Source: an archaeon
GTDB lineage: Archaea > Nanobdellota > Nanobdellia > SCGC-AAA011-G17 > GW2011-AR18
Length of the DNA: 39,219 nucleotides
Reading direction: 5' to 3'
Assembly (NCBI GenBank): GCA_023245565.1
Contig: JAHFKB010000001.1
Location: forward strand, 8,737 to 47,955
Position numbers and translations under genes: made by a program. A model generated the notes under the pieces. It worked only from the letters and a program-made list of their open reading frames with translations. It was not told the DNA's origin and searched no databases. Of the stretch, positions 1 to 7,403 are shown in pieces; positions within the stretch are counted from its first letter, which is position 1, and each line of letters begins with the position of its first letter.

Positions 1-432
1 TTAGTAGTTAAAAGTAGATTTCCAAAAATAAAAAAAGGAGAAAGAGGAATAATAAATTTATTATCAGAGGGAATAGATTTTAGGTTTACATTACTTGATT
101 CAGAAAAATCAACAAAAGCACTATTTAAGCCAGAGGTAAGGGCCCATTTAATTTATGAATTAATATCCTCTTTTGATATTGAAGATAGAACCAGAGAAAT
201 TTATGTTGATGGATATTATAAAAATTTACAAGAAAGATTAAATGATATTTTTATTCAAAGAAATTTAGAAAAACCTAATAGAATAATTTCAGAACCAAAA
301 GCAGATATAACTTATAAAATTGTAAATGCAGCAGATACAATTGCAAGAGCCTTATTTCAGGCATATTCAAGATCTCATGAAATAGGAATAGAAAAATATT
401 TAGATAAAAAAGTTTTTACTTCACTATTATGA
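1..432 (+). CDS. Partial protein of unknown function (C-terminal 143 residues)
   Basis: An open frame runs from the first base to a TGA at 430-432, so the N-terminus lies outside the window. The visible 143 residues are soluble and charged, with no obvious motif, membrane segment or cysteine. Codons are the AT-rich type used by the neighbours, which supports a real gene. The stop overlaps the start of the following small zinc-ribbon gene (ATG at 429), so the two are probably co-transcribed. I do not recognise the family. Confidence 0.7.
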   Translation, partial: LVVKSRFPKIKKGERGIINLLSEGIDFRFTLLDSEKSTKALFKPEVRAHLIYELISSFDIEDRTREIYVDGYYKNLQERLNDIFIQRNLEKPNRIISEPKADITYKIVNAADTIARALFQAYSRSHEIGIEKYLDKKVFTSLL

Positions 433-632
433 AATCTTCAAAAAAAGCATTAAAAAACGAATTAAAAAGAATGCAAGCATCTTTCTTAGAAATAAAAAAA
501 GAGAATACAAGAAAATTAAATCCAAATATTTGTTTAAAATGTAAAAATGATGCAGGAAATAATTTTATTTTAATTTACAAAAAAAACAATGAATTAAAAG
601 GAAAACTTTGTATTTCTTGTCATAAAAAATAA
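429..632 (+). CDS. Small zinc-ribbon protein
   Basis: The protein has 67 residues. The basic N-terminal half (residues 1-30, mostly Lys/Glu) looks helical. It is followed by CxxC at C35/C38 and a second CxxC at C61/C64, the four-cysteine spacing of a treble-clef or zinc-ribbon knuckle. The start overlaps the previous stop by four bases, implying translational coupling. Family and partner are unknown; nucleic-acid or protein binding would be typical for such a mini zinc protein, but that is inference. Confidence 0.65.
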   Translation: MKSSKKALKNELKRMQASFLEIKKENTRKLNPNICLKCKNDAGNNFILIYKKNNELKGKLCISCHKK

Positions 633-637
633 ATAAT

Positions 638-1039
638 TTAAGCAGCCTTTTCTAATTTTCCTTGTATAGAATTTTCATTAATTATATTATTAATAAAAAC
701 AATTGCTTCTTTCTCAGCCCTATGTATTTCTTTATCTCCATACTGATGAGTTTTAGAAAGAATTATACCTTTATGATGAACTTTAATTTTATTTTCACCA
801 ATTGACTCAATAAATGTTAATCTAATTGAATAATAAATATTTTCAATAATAATCATTGCCTGAATTTTAATAGTTCCCCCATATAATTCTATTGAATATT
901 CCCAATCACTAATTTTCCTAAAATTAATTTTTGATTGAAAACTGCCACTTAAAATAACTATAAATTCTTTAACAAATTTTTCAACATAAGTATAAAATCT
1001 CTTTCTTAACATTGCTTCATCTAATTTTTTATCTGCCAT
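638..1039 (-). CDS. Hypothetical protein, 133 aa
   Basis: The protein has 133 residues with no membrane segment. It begins with a charged helix and continues with a strand-rich middle, ending in a helical segment rich in Ala/Glu/Ile. The ATG overlaps the end of the upstream M50-like gene (1029-1766) by eleven bases, so it is the second gene of a two-gene minus-strand unit. I do not recognise it. Its pairing with an integral membrane protein suggests a cytoplasmic partner, which is inference only. Confidence 0.65.
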   Translation of the reverse strand: MADKKLDEAMLRKRFYTYVEKFVKEFIVILSGSFQSKINFRKISDWEYSIELYGGTIKIQAMIIIENIYYSIRLTFIESIGENKIKVHHKGIILSKTHQYGDKEIHRAEKEAIVFINNIINENSIQGKLEKAA

Positions 1040-1766
1040 AAGAACTCACAAAAAAATAAACTAAAGTTGCTAAAACTGCAATAACAAATGCCAATAAAAT
1101 TCCCCAGAATACTGTAAAGTGAATTAATAAAAATAATAAAATTATAAATACTAATAAAAAAACATAAGTAAATAAAGATCCAAAAAATATTTTTGTTCCA
1201 TCTAAATTTGATAAAGGAATCATATTAAATAAAGCCATAAAGAAATTTATATTTACAAATTTTAAAGTATTTATTCCAAAATAATTTCCAATTATAACAC
1301 CAATAACTCCTAAAAAAATATGTGCTAAAATCCCAGTAGAAACAATTTGTGATTCTTCTAAATAATTTAAATTTAATTGCTTCCTACCTAATCTTGCACT
1401 TTTATTTTCACTTAAATTATGTATTCCAATAGCACTAAAAAATAATCTTCCTTTTGAACCTAGGGTTATAAATAAAGCCATTAAAATACCTAATGGGAAA
1501 GATCTAGATAATTTTCCAATATTACCAAACCAAACCCTTTTAATTCTCCAAATTTCATATTCACTAATAGCATCATGTCTTTTAGAAAAAAATTTTACAA
1601 CAACTTCTCTGATTAAAATAGATATTATAAGAAAGAAAAATATAGAAATTAGATTAAAAATCCAATTATCAAAAATAAAAACTTTGCTTCCATCATCAAA
1701 ACCAAACACAAATGTCAGAAATAAAATAGAAATTAGTAAATGAACCTTCTCTCTTTTTGTAAACAT
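1029..1766 (-). CDS. M50 (site-2-protease-like) membrane protein with altered active site
   Basis: The 245-residue polytopic membrane protein has several hydrophobic segments. Near the C-terminal side it carries N181-x-x-P184-x-x-x-L188-D189-G190, the classical second zinc-site motif of M50 proteases (NPxPxxxLDG). Where the HExxH helix is expected, residues 53-58 read REVVVK: the Glu is kept, but both His are replaced (R53, V57). The protein is therefore probably not a zinc protease, unless another His substitutes. A TATA-like element (TTAAATATA on the minus strand, near 1785-1795) lies about 25 bases above the ATG at 1766. It is first in a unit with the 133-aa protein. Confidence 0.7.
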   Translation of the reverse strand: MFTKREKVHLLISILFLTFVFGFDDGSKVFIFDNWIFNLISIFFFLIISILIREVVVKFFSKRHDAISEYEIWRIKRVWFGNIGKLSRSFPLGILMALFITLGSKGRLFFSAIGIHNLSENKSARLGRKQLNLNYLEESQIVSTGILAHIFLGVIGVIIGNYFGINTLKFVNINFFMALFNMIPLSNLDGTKIFFGSLFTYVFLLVFIILLFLLIHFTVFWGILLAFVIAVLATLVYFFVSSYGR

Positions 1767-1826
1767 AACATTATAAGAGAAAATGTATATTTAATTCTTT
1801 CTAATAATTCATTGTTCACTGAACAG

Positions 1827-2498
1827 TCAATGTTTATCTAACAATTTAATTTCATTAATAATTTCTTCTTCATGTCCTGCGCCAACAACACCAACAACCT
1901 TCTCATAATTTTCCATTAATCTAAATAATTTAACAGCCATATATTTATTTCTATCTTCAACTAAAGTTTTATACAAATTAGGATATCTAAGTTTTGTATG
2001 TTTTAACATTTTATGTATTAATTCTTTTTCAGGAACTTTTGTTAAATCAAATTTCACTCTCTGTTCTTTACTAAAAATACCTTTAATAATATCAGAAAAA
2101 AATCTAAATTTCTCTTTCCAAGTTATTTGTTTAGAAAAATTTTTCAGAGTAACTTCAATTTTCTGATCTACTAATGCAATTTTACATTTATTTTCTAAAG
2201 CAACTTCAGCAGCTTTTAACATTTCTTGTCCAGGACTTACTCCAACCCGTCCTCCAAGTTTTCTTTCTATAAACTCTCCTAGTTTAGCAAATAAATATCC
2301 CTTAAATCCAATACTCTTAATTTCTTTTAATCCAATTCTACCTTTAACTTTATTTGTAAGAGCATAAAATCTTCCTTTATCAAGTTCTAAAGCAACAACA
2401 ACTGGTTTTTCTTTTTTAATTATTCTTTCAACTTCTTCAATACTCTCTCTAGAAATATGAGAAGTACCAATCAAAATTAGATTTTCAAACGCTTGCAT
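1827..2498 (-). CDS. TraB/PrgY-family protein, soluble form
   Basis: The 223-residue protein opens with LILIGTSHIS, has a VVALELD strand, and ends with VVGVVGAGHEEEI. These are the three signature blocks of the TraB/PrgY (Tiki/EreA-related) fold, which includes candidate metallopeptidases and pheromone-shutdown proteins. Many euryarchaeal homologues continue into a C-terminal membrane domain; this one stops straight after the GxGH block, so it is a short soluble version. I place the start at ATG 2498, because the frame's first possible start (2501) is GTG. A divergent promoter with TTTATATATT lies between it and the PRC-barrel gene. Confidence 0.8.
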   Translation of the reverse strand: MQAFENLILIGTSHISRESIEEVERIIKKEKPVVVALELDKGRFYALTNKVKGRIGLKEIKSIGFKGYLFAKLGEFIERKLGGRVGVSPGQEMLKAAEVALENKCKIALVDQKIEVTLKNFSKQITWKEKFRFFSDIIKGIFSKEQRVKFDLTKVPEKELIHKMLKHTKLRYPNLYKTLVEDRNKYMAVKLFRLMENYEKVVGVVGAGHEEEIINEIKLLDKH

Positions 2499-2567
2499 CA
2501 CAGAAAGGAAAAATATATAAACTTAAAAATGTTGGTAAAAAGATATACAAACTAAAGGTGATTGTAA

Positions 2568-2855
2568 ATGTTAAAGACAAGAAAAGTAACTGATATTTTT
2601 GGATTAAGAGTTTTTACAGACGAAGGTTATTATTACGGTGACATTGAAGAAGTAGTTCTTCAAGGAAACAGAGTTTGGGGCTGGCGTATTAAAGCAACAA
2701 AAGCTTCTCAACTAACTCGTGTTTTAACTGGAGCTAAAGGAGCAACAATTCCTCATCAACTTGTTAGATCAATTGGTGATATAGTAATTATATCTAAAAA
2801 TGCTTTACCTTCAGAAGAAATGCCTGTTGAAGAGCAAAGTGTTGAAGAATATTAA
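2568..2855 (+). CDS. PRC-barrel domain protein
   Basis: The 95-residue protein is a single PRC-barrel domain: an N-terminal strand with V-T-D-I-F-G-L, a glycine-containing turn, a strand ending in WRIKA, and a typical IPHQLVRSIGDIVII block. The last 15 residues are acidic. Archaeal stand-alone PRC-barrel proteins of this size are widespread; some have been tied to cell division and RNA metabolism, but the role here is not shown by sequence. A Shine-Dalgarno-like AAAGGTGAT sits ahead of the ATG. The gene is divergent from the TraB gene. Confidence 0.8.
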   Translation: MLKTRKVTDIFGLRVFTDEGYYYGDIEEVVLQGNRVWGWRIKATKASQLTRVLTGAKGATIPHQLVRSIGDIVIISKNALPSEEMPVEEQSVEEY

Positions 2856-2881
2856 ATTTTATTTTTCATCAAACAAAACAC

Positions 2882-2888
2882 TTATATA
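2882..2888 (+). promoter_or_regulatory. TATA box for the three-membrane-protein operon
   Basis: TTATATA lies 24-30 bases above the ATG at 2912, the spacing expected for a leaderless archaeal transcript. No ribosome binding site is seen before that ATG. Confidence 0.5.
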
Positions 2889-2911
2889 CTAATTCTTTTA
2901 TTTTACAATAT

Positions 2912-3469
2912 ATGGCTTCGCCTCTACAAAATGCTATAACTTTCTTAAGAGATTTTGGCCTTTTTGATGTTGTGCTTCCATTCTTATTAGTATTCTCAAT
3001 TATTTTTGCAATTCTAGAAAAAACAAAAATTCTAGGAACAGAGGGCAAAGAGCAGACTCCAAAAAGAAGCTTAAATACAATGGTTGCTTTTGTAATTGGA
3101 ATGCTTGTTGTGGCAGCAAACAAAATTGTTACAGCAATTAATGAAGCACTTCCAAATATTGTATTAATAATTATTGCATTTGTAGCATTCTTAATGATGA
3201 TTGGAGTATTCTTTAAATCAGAAGAATTTGTTTTAGCTGAAAAATATAAAGGATTTACTTTAGGTTTTGTTGTAGTTTCATTAATCATACTAATTATTAT
3301 ATTATTAGATTCATTAAAATTAGATAGTAAAAAGAGCTGGTTAGAATGGCTAATGGAATATGTAGTAAATAATATAAGCGGCCCTATTGTTACATCAATA
3401 ATATTTTTGATTGTTGCAGTAGCAGCAGTTGTTTATATAACAAGAAGTAATGGTGGAGAAAAAAAGTGA
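2912..3469 (+). CDS. Tandem membrane paralogue 1 (185 aa)
   Basis: The protein has about five hydrophobic segments. Near the N-terminus it has a signature of an amphipathic stretch, then FDVVLPFLLVFSIIFAILEK, then ILG. The same block recurs in the next gene (YDVLLPFLLVFAIVFATLEK, ILG) and in degenerate form in the third. The loop after the first TM is basic. It is the first gene of a three-gene operon preceded by a TATA box. The family is not one I can name. Its position at the head of the pilus-like locus suggests a membrane component of that machine, which is inference. Confidence 0.75.
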   Translation: MASPLQNAITFLRDFGLFDVVLPFLLVFSIIFAILEKTKILGTEGKEQTPKRSLNTMVAFVIGMLVVAANKIVTAINEALPNIVLIIIAFVAFLMMIGVFFKSEEFVLAEKYKGFTLGFVVVSLIILIIILLDSLKLDSKKSWLEWLMEYVVNNISGPIVTSIIFLIVAVAAVVYITRSNGGEKK

Positions 3470-3475
3470 TAAAAA

Positions 3476-4033
3476 ATGGTACTAGGGTCATTTAATTTAC
3501 AAGATTCATTAAATTACCTAATTGATTTAGGAGTTTATGATGTATTACTTCCATTCTTATTAGTATTTGCAATAGTTTTTGCAACACTAGAAAAAACAGC
3601 AATCTTGGGAAAAGATAAATCAAACATTAATGCAATTGTTGCAGTTGTTACAGGTTTACTTTTAGTAGTTCAAAGAGGAATTGTTGATACAATAAATATT
3701 TTCTTACCTAGAATTTCTTTACTAATTGTAGTTATATTAATGGGATTATTAGTTATTAGTATGATTGCTGGAAAAGAATTTGATGGTATAAAGGGCGGAA
3801 GTTTTGCAATAGGTGTTATAATAATTATAATTGCAGTTATATTTTCATTAGTAACTCCACAATCAGGAGGACCAATATGGTTAACTCCAGCAGATAAACA
3901 AATTTTATTATCAGTTGGAATTCTAATTTTAGTATTAGTCCTTGTTATAGGTTTAGTTACTTCAAAACCAAAACAACAGCAAGGAGATAGTTTCCTAAAA
4001 AAATTAGCTAAAGACTTTGGTGGAAAAGAGTAA
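3476..4033 (+). CDS. Tandem membrane paralogue 2 (185 aa)
   Basis: It is the same length as paralogue 1 and clearly related to it: an N-terminal amphipathic segment, the LPFLLVFAIVFATLEKTAILG block, a second and third hydrophobic helix separated by a basic loop, and a last helix followed by a Lys/Gln-rich cytoplasmic-looking tail. It starts six bases after paralogue 1 and ends directly against paralogue 3, so the three are one transcript. The function is unknown. Confidence 0.75.
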   Translation: MVLGSFNLQDSLNYLIDLGVYDVLLPFLLVFAIVFATLEKTAILGKDKSNINAIVAVVTGLLLVVQRGIVDTINIFLPRISLLIVVILMGLLVISMIAGKEFDGIKGGSFAIGVIIIIIAVIFSLVTPQSGGPIWLTPADKQILLSVGILILVLVLVIGLVTSKPKQQQGDSFLKKLAKDFGGKE

Positions 4034-4585
4034 ATGGCAACAATATTAGACACAGGATTAATATCATTTTTATTACCTGTATTTGTATTTTTATTTATTT
4101 TAGTAGTTATCTATGCAATCTTAGGAAAAACAGAATTATTTGGTAAAACTCAAACAACTTTAAATTTATTAGCAGCAATTTGTGTGGCTGCAGTTTCTGT
4201 ATTTGCAGGAAATATGATTAAAGTTATTGGATCTATAATTCCTTGGATTGTATTTATTGCTTTAGTTCTTGTTTTAGTATTTGCTATATATATGGCTTTT
4301 GGAAAAAAAGAAAAAGAAATATGGGATACCTTTGGTGGACCAACAGTTATAACAGTAATTATTATTTTTATAGTTTTAATTGGTCTAATTGCAGTATTTG
4401 AATCAGATATAACTCCTTTCTCTGGAACTTCTCAAGTAAGCTCAGATGGAAAAATAGTTCAAGGCCAAAATGTAAAAAATGAAGTTATAGCAACACTAAC
4501 TCATCCAAGATTATTAGGAGCTTTATTTCTTTTAATGGTAACTGTATTTACAGCTAAATTATTAGTAGATAAATTAGAACCATAA
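4034..4585 (+). CDS. Tandem membrane paralogue 3 (183 aa)
   Basis: The ATG at 4034 directly follows the stop of paralogue 2. It keeps the core pattern of its neighbours in reduced form (LLPVFVFLFILVVIYAILGK), the following helices, and a C-terminal helix before a short charged tail. A soluble loop around residues 125-155 is polar and Gly/Ser-containing and is longer than in the other two. I read it as a diverged duplicate in the same complex. No catalytic motif is seen. Confidence 0.72.
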   Translation: MATILDTGLISFLLPVFVFLFILVVIYAILGKTELFGKTQTTLNLLAAICVAAVSVFAGNMIKVIGSIIPWIVFIALVLVLVFAIYMAFGKKEKEIWDTFGGPTVITVIIIFIVLIGLIAVFESDITPFSGTSQVSSDGKIVQGQNVKNEVIATLTHPRLLGALFLLMVTVFTAKLLVDKLEP

Positions 4586-4616
4586 ATATTTTAACTTCTT
4601 ATAATACTAAATTAAT

Positions 4617-5645
4617 ATGAATATAAAAGATAAGTATTTAGATTTTCAAAGAAAACGTAAAATTAAACAATTAAAATCTGCAATAAAAGATTATCAAAAT
4701 TTAGTATTTGGATCAATTCCAGCTACCAAAGCTAGAAATAATTTAATAGAAGAATTAAAACCTGCTTTAGATATAATAAATAAATTTGAATATTTTGGAT
4801 ATATTTCTATAGAAGATTATGAATACTTAAAAAAATATTTAAAAATAGATTCTAACTTAAATGATGAAAATGAAATTATTATTTTTGGAGGGATTCTCAA
4901 AACAGATTTACAAGCAATTATAATTATTCTTAGTAAAATTCAACAATTAGCTAAAGAATTAAGTTTATCAATAAATTCAGTTAAAATAGAGTTATCAAAA
5001 ACAGAATTATCAAAATTATCAAAAGAATTCTATATAATTCCAAAAGAATATATTATTAGTCACACAACTCAAAGTTACAGAGATTTCTTAAAACAAGCAA
5101 ATTATATGGATCTAGATTCAGCAGATGGTTTATTAGTAGAAAAGAAAATAAGTAAAACAAAAATAAATTGGTCTGATTCTAAAAATTTAATAGAAAAAGA
5201 AGGTTATAAATTATTAACAGCAGGTCTAATCTACTTAGTTTTTATTCCTTATCTAAAAGAAAAAGAATCTCAAGGAGAAAAAGGAGTAATAGAAACATTA
5301 AATGAAATGATGAGTAAATATGCAGAATGGTTAGAAGATAAAATAATAAATAAAAACACATTAAAAATAAATAATAAAGAAATAGAAATAAATTTAATAC
5401 AACAAGATGGACGGTTTGACAAAGAAGATATAAATGAATATGGTTATCCTGAAAAATTAAAAGAAAAAGGAGAATATTATTATTGGTATCCAAGAAATAA
5501 TGAAATTGCTACCATTCGTGACTGGAACTCCGTGTTGGGCTTGAGTCTTATGGGGGGGCCTTCCTTTGTTGGCGGTTGGCTTGGGGTACGTCGTACAAAA
5601 ATTTTCAATTTTAAAAAAGAAATATTCCAAGGACCATTTAGATAA
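4617..5645 (+). CDS. DGR target protein 1 (variable C-terminus)
   Basis: The 342-residue protein has no signal peptide or membrane segment. The helical N-terminal part (1-135) is unique. From EFYIIPKEYII (about residue 138) to the end it closely matches the protein at 12582-13616: a DFLKQANYMDLDSADGLLVEKK block, a GYKLLT helix, EWLED, then YYWYP. The end has the hallmark of DGR variable proteins with a C-type-lectin-like fold: a variable stretch followed by LGVR. The codons for this end are G/C-rich and adenine-poor (see 5508-5606), unlike the rest of the gene. Such proteins are ligand-binding and surface-displayed in known cases; here export is not obvious. The gene lies between the three membrane paralogues and the ATPase block. 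Confidence 0.75.
   Translation: MNIKDKYLDFQRKRKIKQLKSAIKDYQNLVFGSIPATKARNNLIEELKPALDIINKFEYFGYISIEDYEYLKKYLKIDSNLNDENEIIIFGGILKTDLQAIIIILSKIQQLAKELSLSINSVKIELSKTELSKLSKEFYIIPKEYIISHTTQSYRDFLKQANYMDLDSADGLLVEKKISKTKINWSDSKNLIEKEGYKLLTAGLIYLVFIPYLKEKESQGEKGVIETLNEMMSKYAEWLEDKIINKNTLKINNKEIEINLIQQDGRFDKEDINEYGYPEKLKEKGEYYYWYPRNNEIATIRDWNSVLGLSLMGGPSFVGGWLGVRRTKIFNFKKEIFQGPFR
5508..5606 (+). repeat. DGR variable repeat 1 (VR1)
   Basis: Thirty-three codons at the 3' end of the gene align without gaps to 13509-13607. In 5521-5580 I count 5 A, 23 G, 12 C and 20 T (35/60 G+C), against a strongly A/T-rich remainder of the gene. Compared with VR2, 28 of 99 bases differ (14 amino acids). Of the 71 identical bases only nine are A, four of them in the trailing AAAATT. 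Loss of A from the coding strand is the expected trace of adenine-directed mutagenic retrohoming. Template and reverse transcriptase are not in the window. Confidence 0.75.
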
Positions 5646-5648
5646 ATT

Positions 5649-6194
5649 TCAATGTTTTATTTTTTTAAGTTCTTGAGTTACTCTATTAAGATCTTTAATA
5701 TTAGAAGTTAAAGGTTCTAAAATTTTTTCAAAGACTTTTTCTAAAGCTTTCATCTCAGTATGAACTCCTTTAATTCCTTCATCATAATCTTTTACTTTAC
5801 CAAGAACAGCACCTTGTAATTGTTCAAATCTTTCTTCTAATCTAAGTAATTCTTGTTTTATAGAAATAACATCATTATTCATTTTTTCTTTCCAAACAGC
5901 AATATTACCAATTCCACCCACAACATCCTGCCATTTTTCATTAATTATTGCTTCAATAATTTCATGTATTCTATCAATATCAATTTGTGGACTAGCATTT
6001 GAAGATTGTTGTGGATTATAATTTTGTTGAGAATAACCTTGGCTAGGTTCAGAACTATCTGCATAATTTGTAGTAGGTAAATCTCCTTCATCATTAGGAA
6101 TCTCAGACTGTACTCCACTAGAAGGAGCAGGAACATCACCAACCATTCCATCAACACCTGCTTTTATATCATTAAAATCTCTTTCATCTGGCAT
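5649..6194 (-). CDS. Coiled-coil protein with disordered N-terminus
   Basis: The 181-residue protein has an N-terminal 70 residues rich in Ser, Gln, Pro, Asn and Asp and probably unstructured. Residues 75-180 form long amphipathic helices with heptad-like Leu/Ile spacing (IKQELLRLEERFEQLQ and later repeats). Soluble coiled-coil proteins of this kind sit near archaellum and Tad-like loci (compare FlaC/D/E), but I cannot assign it to that family. Its start overlaps the upstream coiled-coil gene by eleven bases. Confidence 0.65.
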   Translation of the reverse strand: MPDERDFNDIKAGVDGMVGDVPAPSSGVQSEIPNDEGDLPTTNYADSSEPSQGYSQQNYNPQQSSNASPQIDIDRIHEIIEAIINEKWQDVVGGIGNIAVWKEKMNNDVISIKQELLRLEERFEQLQGAVLGKVKDYDEGIKGVHTEMKALEKVFEKILEPLTSNIKDLNRVTQELKKIKH

Positions 6195-6573
6195 GTTCTT
6201 TTACTACCTCTTTTTTACCATTATGTATCTCAATTAATTTAACAACATCTTCTTCAGTTGTAAATTTCATAGGGTTCCATAAATTAATATATTTTTCTAA
6301 AAATTGAACATCTTCTTTCCTAGCAAATAATTCAACTTCTTGAATTAAATGTCTAATACTTTCTTTTAATTTAAATACATCTCCTTTAATATCTTTAATT
6401 TCAGAATCTATAAATTTAATTTCACCCATAACTTTTTTATATTCTTCAATCATATTATTATTAATTATTAAAACTCTATCTCTAAGCAAGTTATATTTTC
6501 CTTCTAAACTTCTAACTCTAGAATTAACATCAAATAATACTTCTTCAGGAGAATATGTTTGTTCTTGAGCCAT
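6184..6573 (-). CDS. Coiled-coil protein, possibly FlaC-like accessory
   Basis: The 129-residue protein is predominantly helical with heptad spacing over residues 10-85. It is followed by a compact block, ARKEDVQFLEKYINLWNPMK and the FTTEEDV after it, that looks like a conserved terminal domain. A GAGGT ribosome binding site and a CTTATATAA TATA-like element precede it on the minus strand. Co-transcription with the 181-aa coiled-coil gene is indicated by overlap. Its place beside the secretion ATPase suggests a cytosolic ring or adaptor role, which is inference. Confidence 0.62.
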   Translation of the reverse strand: MAQEQTYSPEEVLFDVNSRVRSLEGKYNLLRDRVLIINNNMIEEYKKVMGEIKFIDSEIKDIKGDVFKLKESIRHLIQEVELFARKEDVQFLEKYINLWNPMKFTTEEDVVKLIEIHNGKKEVVKEHAR

Positions 6574-6626
6574 GAAATAACCTCTTTATTATATAAGGAA
6601 AACTAATTCTATTTAACACTTTCGGG

Positions 6627-7313
6627 TTATAATTGGTTTATTAGTTCATCCAATTTTTCTATATATTTCTTAATTTTTAATAGATCTATGGCTGCTTGTT
6701 GTGAATCTTGTCGATTTAAGTAACTAGCACTTTTTATAAGGTTTCCAATCTGAGTATCCAGTAAACCTCTTAACATCTTTCTTTCAGTATCTAATTTAGT
6801 AAATAGATCTTTACCAAACATTTTTTTAAAAGACTCATTCTCAACTTGATCTTCTATATCTTTTAATGTTTTATACAACAGGTCTATATCTGAAGAAAAA
6901 TGTTTTATTGCCTCATCTAAAGAGCTTTTTCCATAGTAATATTCAAAATTAGCAAAATAACCCGCTTCCCAATTTTTCTGCATTGTTTCAAACCAACTAT
7001 AAAAATCTCCAAGTCCATTTGAAAGATTCACCAATATAACTTTTAAAGTTTCTAGATCATATTCACTTAAGTTAGGTGCTTTTTTCATAGGAAATTCATA
7101 GCCTTCTTTTCTCAAAGTTAAAAAAGTTTTTAATAAAGATCCTATTTTTTTCTGTCCCGTTTCCCCCTGTTTTAACTCCAATTCAACAGAATTTATTCTC
7201 ATTAAAACTTCATCTCTCTTAACAGAAGGCAGACTATTGCAACCAGAACTTAAAGTCCCAAGTAAGAAAAACATAACTCCAAATCTTTTCTTCTTTTTTA
7301 ACAAATCAAGCAT
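6627..7313 (-). CDS. Predicted lipoprotein, 228 aa
   Basis: Starting at ATG 7313, the protein has a short basic start (LLKKKKR), a hydrophobic run and a lipobox-like LSSGC with the lipidation cysteine at residue 25. The mature part is helical, charged and without recognisable domains. An upstream in-frame ATG at 7337 sits inside the TATA-like TATTTAAA (7337-7344), so the 7313 start, about 28 bases below it, is preferred. The gene is divergent from the ATPase gene. I take it as a membrane-anchored extracellular component; the exact role is unknown. Confidence 0.65.
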   Translation of the reverse strand: MLDLLKKKKRFGVMFFLLGTLSSGCNSLPSVKRDEVLMRINSVELELKQGETGQKKIGSLLKTFLTLRKEGYEFPMKKAPNLSEYDLETLKVILVNLSNGLGDFYSWFETMQKNWEAGYFANFEYYYGKSSLDEAIKHFSSDIDLLYKTLKDIEDQVENESFKKMFGKDLFTKLDTERKMLRGLLDTQIGNLIKSASYLNRQDSQQAAIDLLKIKKYIEKLDELINQL

Positions 7314-7336
7314 TAAGTCATTAATCAATAACCTCA

Positions 7337-7344
7337 TTTAAATA
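7337..7344 (-). promoter_or_regulatory. TATA box deciding the lipoprotein start
   Basis: TATTTAAA on the minus strand is centred about 28 bases before ATG 7313. It overlaps the alternative ATG at 7337, which would therefore not be in the mRNA. Confidence 0.45.
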
Positions 7345-7403
7345 AGTTTCTAAGATACTAGTAAAATTAATTAACTAACATTCTACTTAAGATTTAGATT
7401 AAT

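Noticed and set aside
2869-3288. Antisense reading frame over the first membrane paralogue
   Set aside because: It is a shadow of the plus-strand gene, with no promoter or ribosome binding site and a hydrophobic composition inherited from the complement.
3670-4053. Antisense reading frame over the second membrane paralogue
   Set aside because: It is a shadow of the coding plus strand with unlike codon use; no start signals.
5508-5606. Foreign G/C-rich DNA acquired by transfer as explanation of VR1
   Set aside because: The patch is in frame within a gene whose two copies have the same patch with the same boundaries, and the loss is specific to A rather than a general G/C rise.
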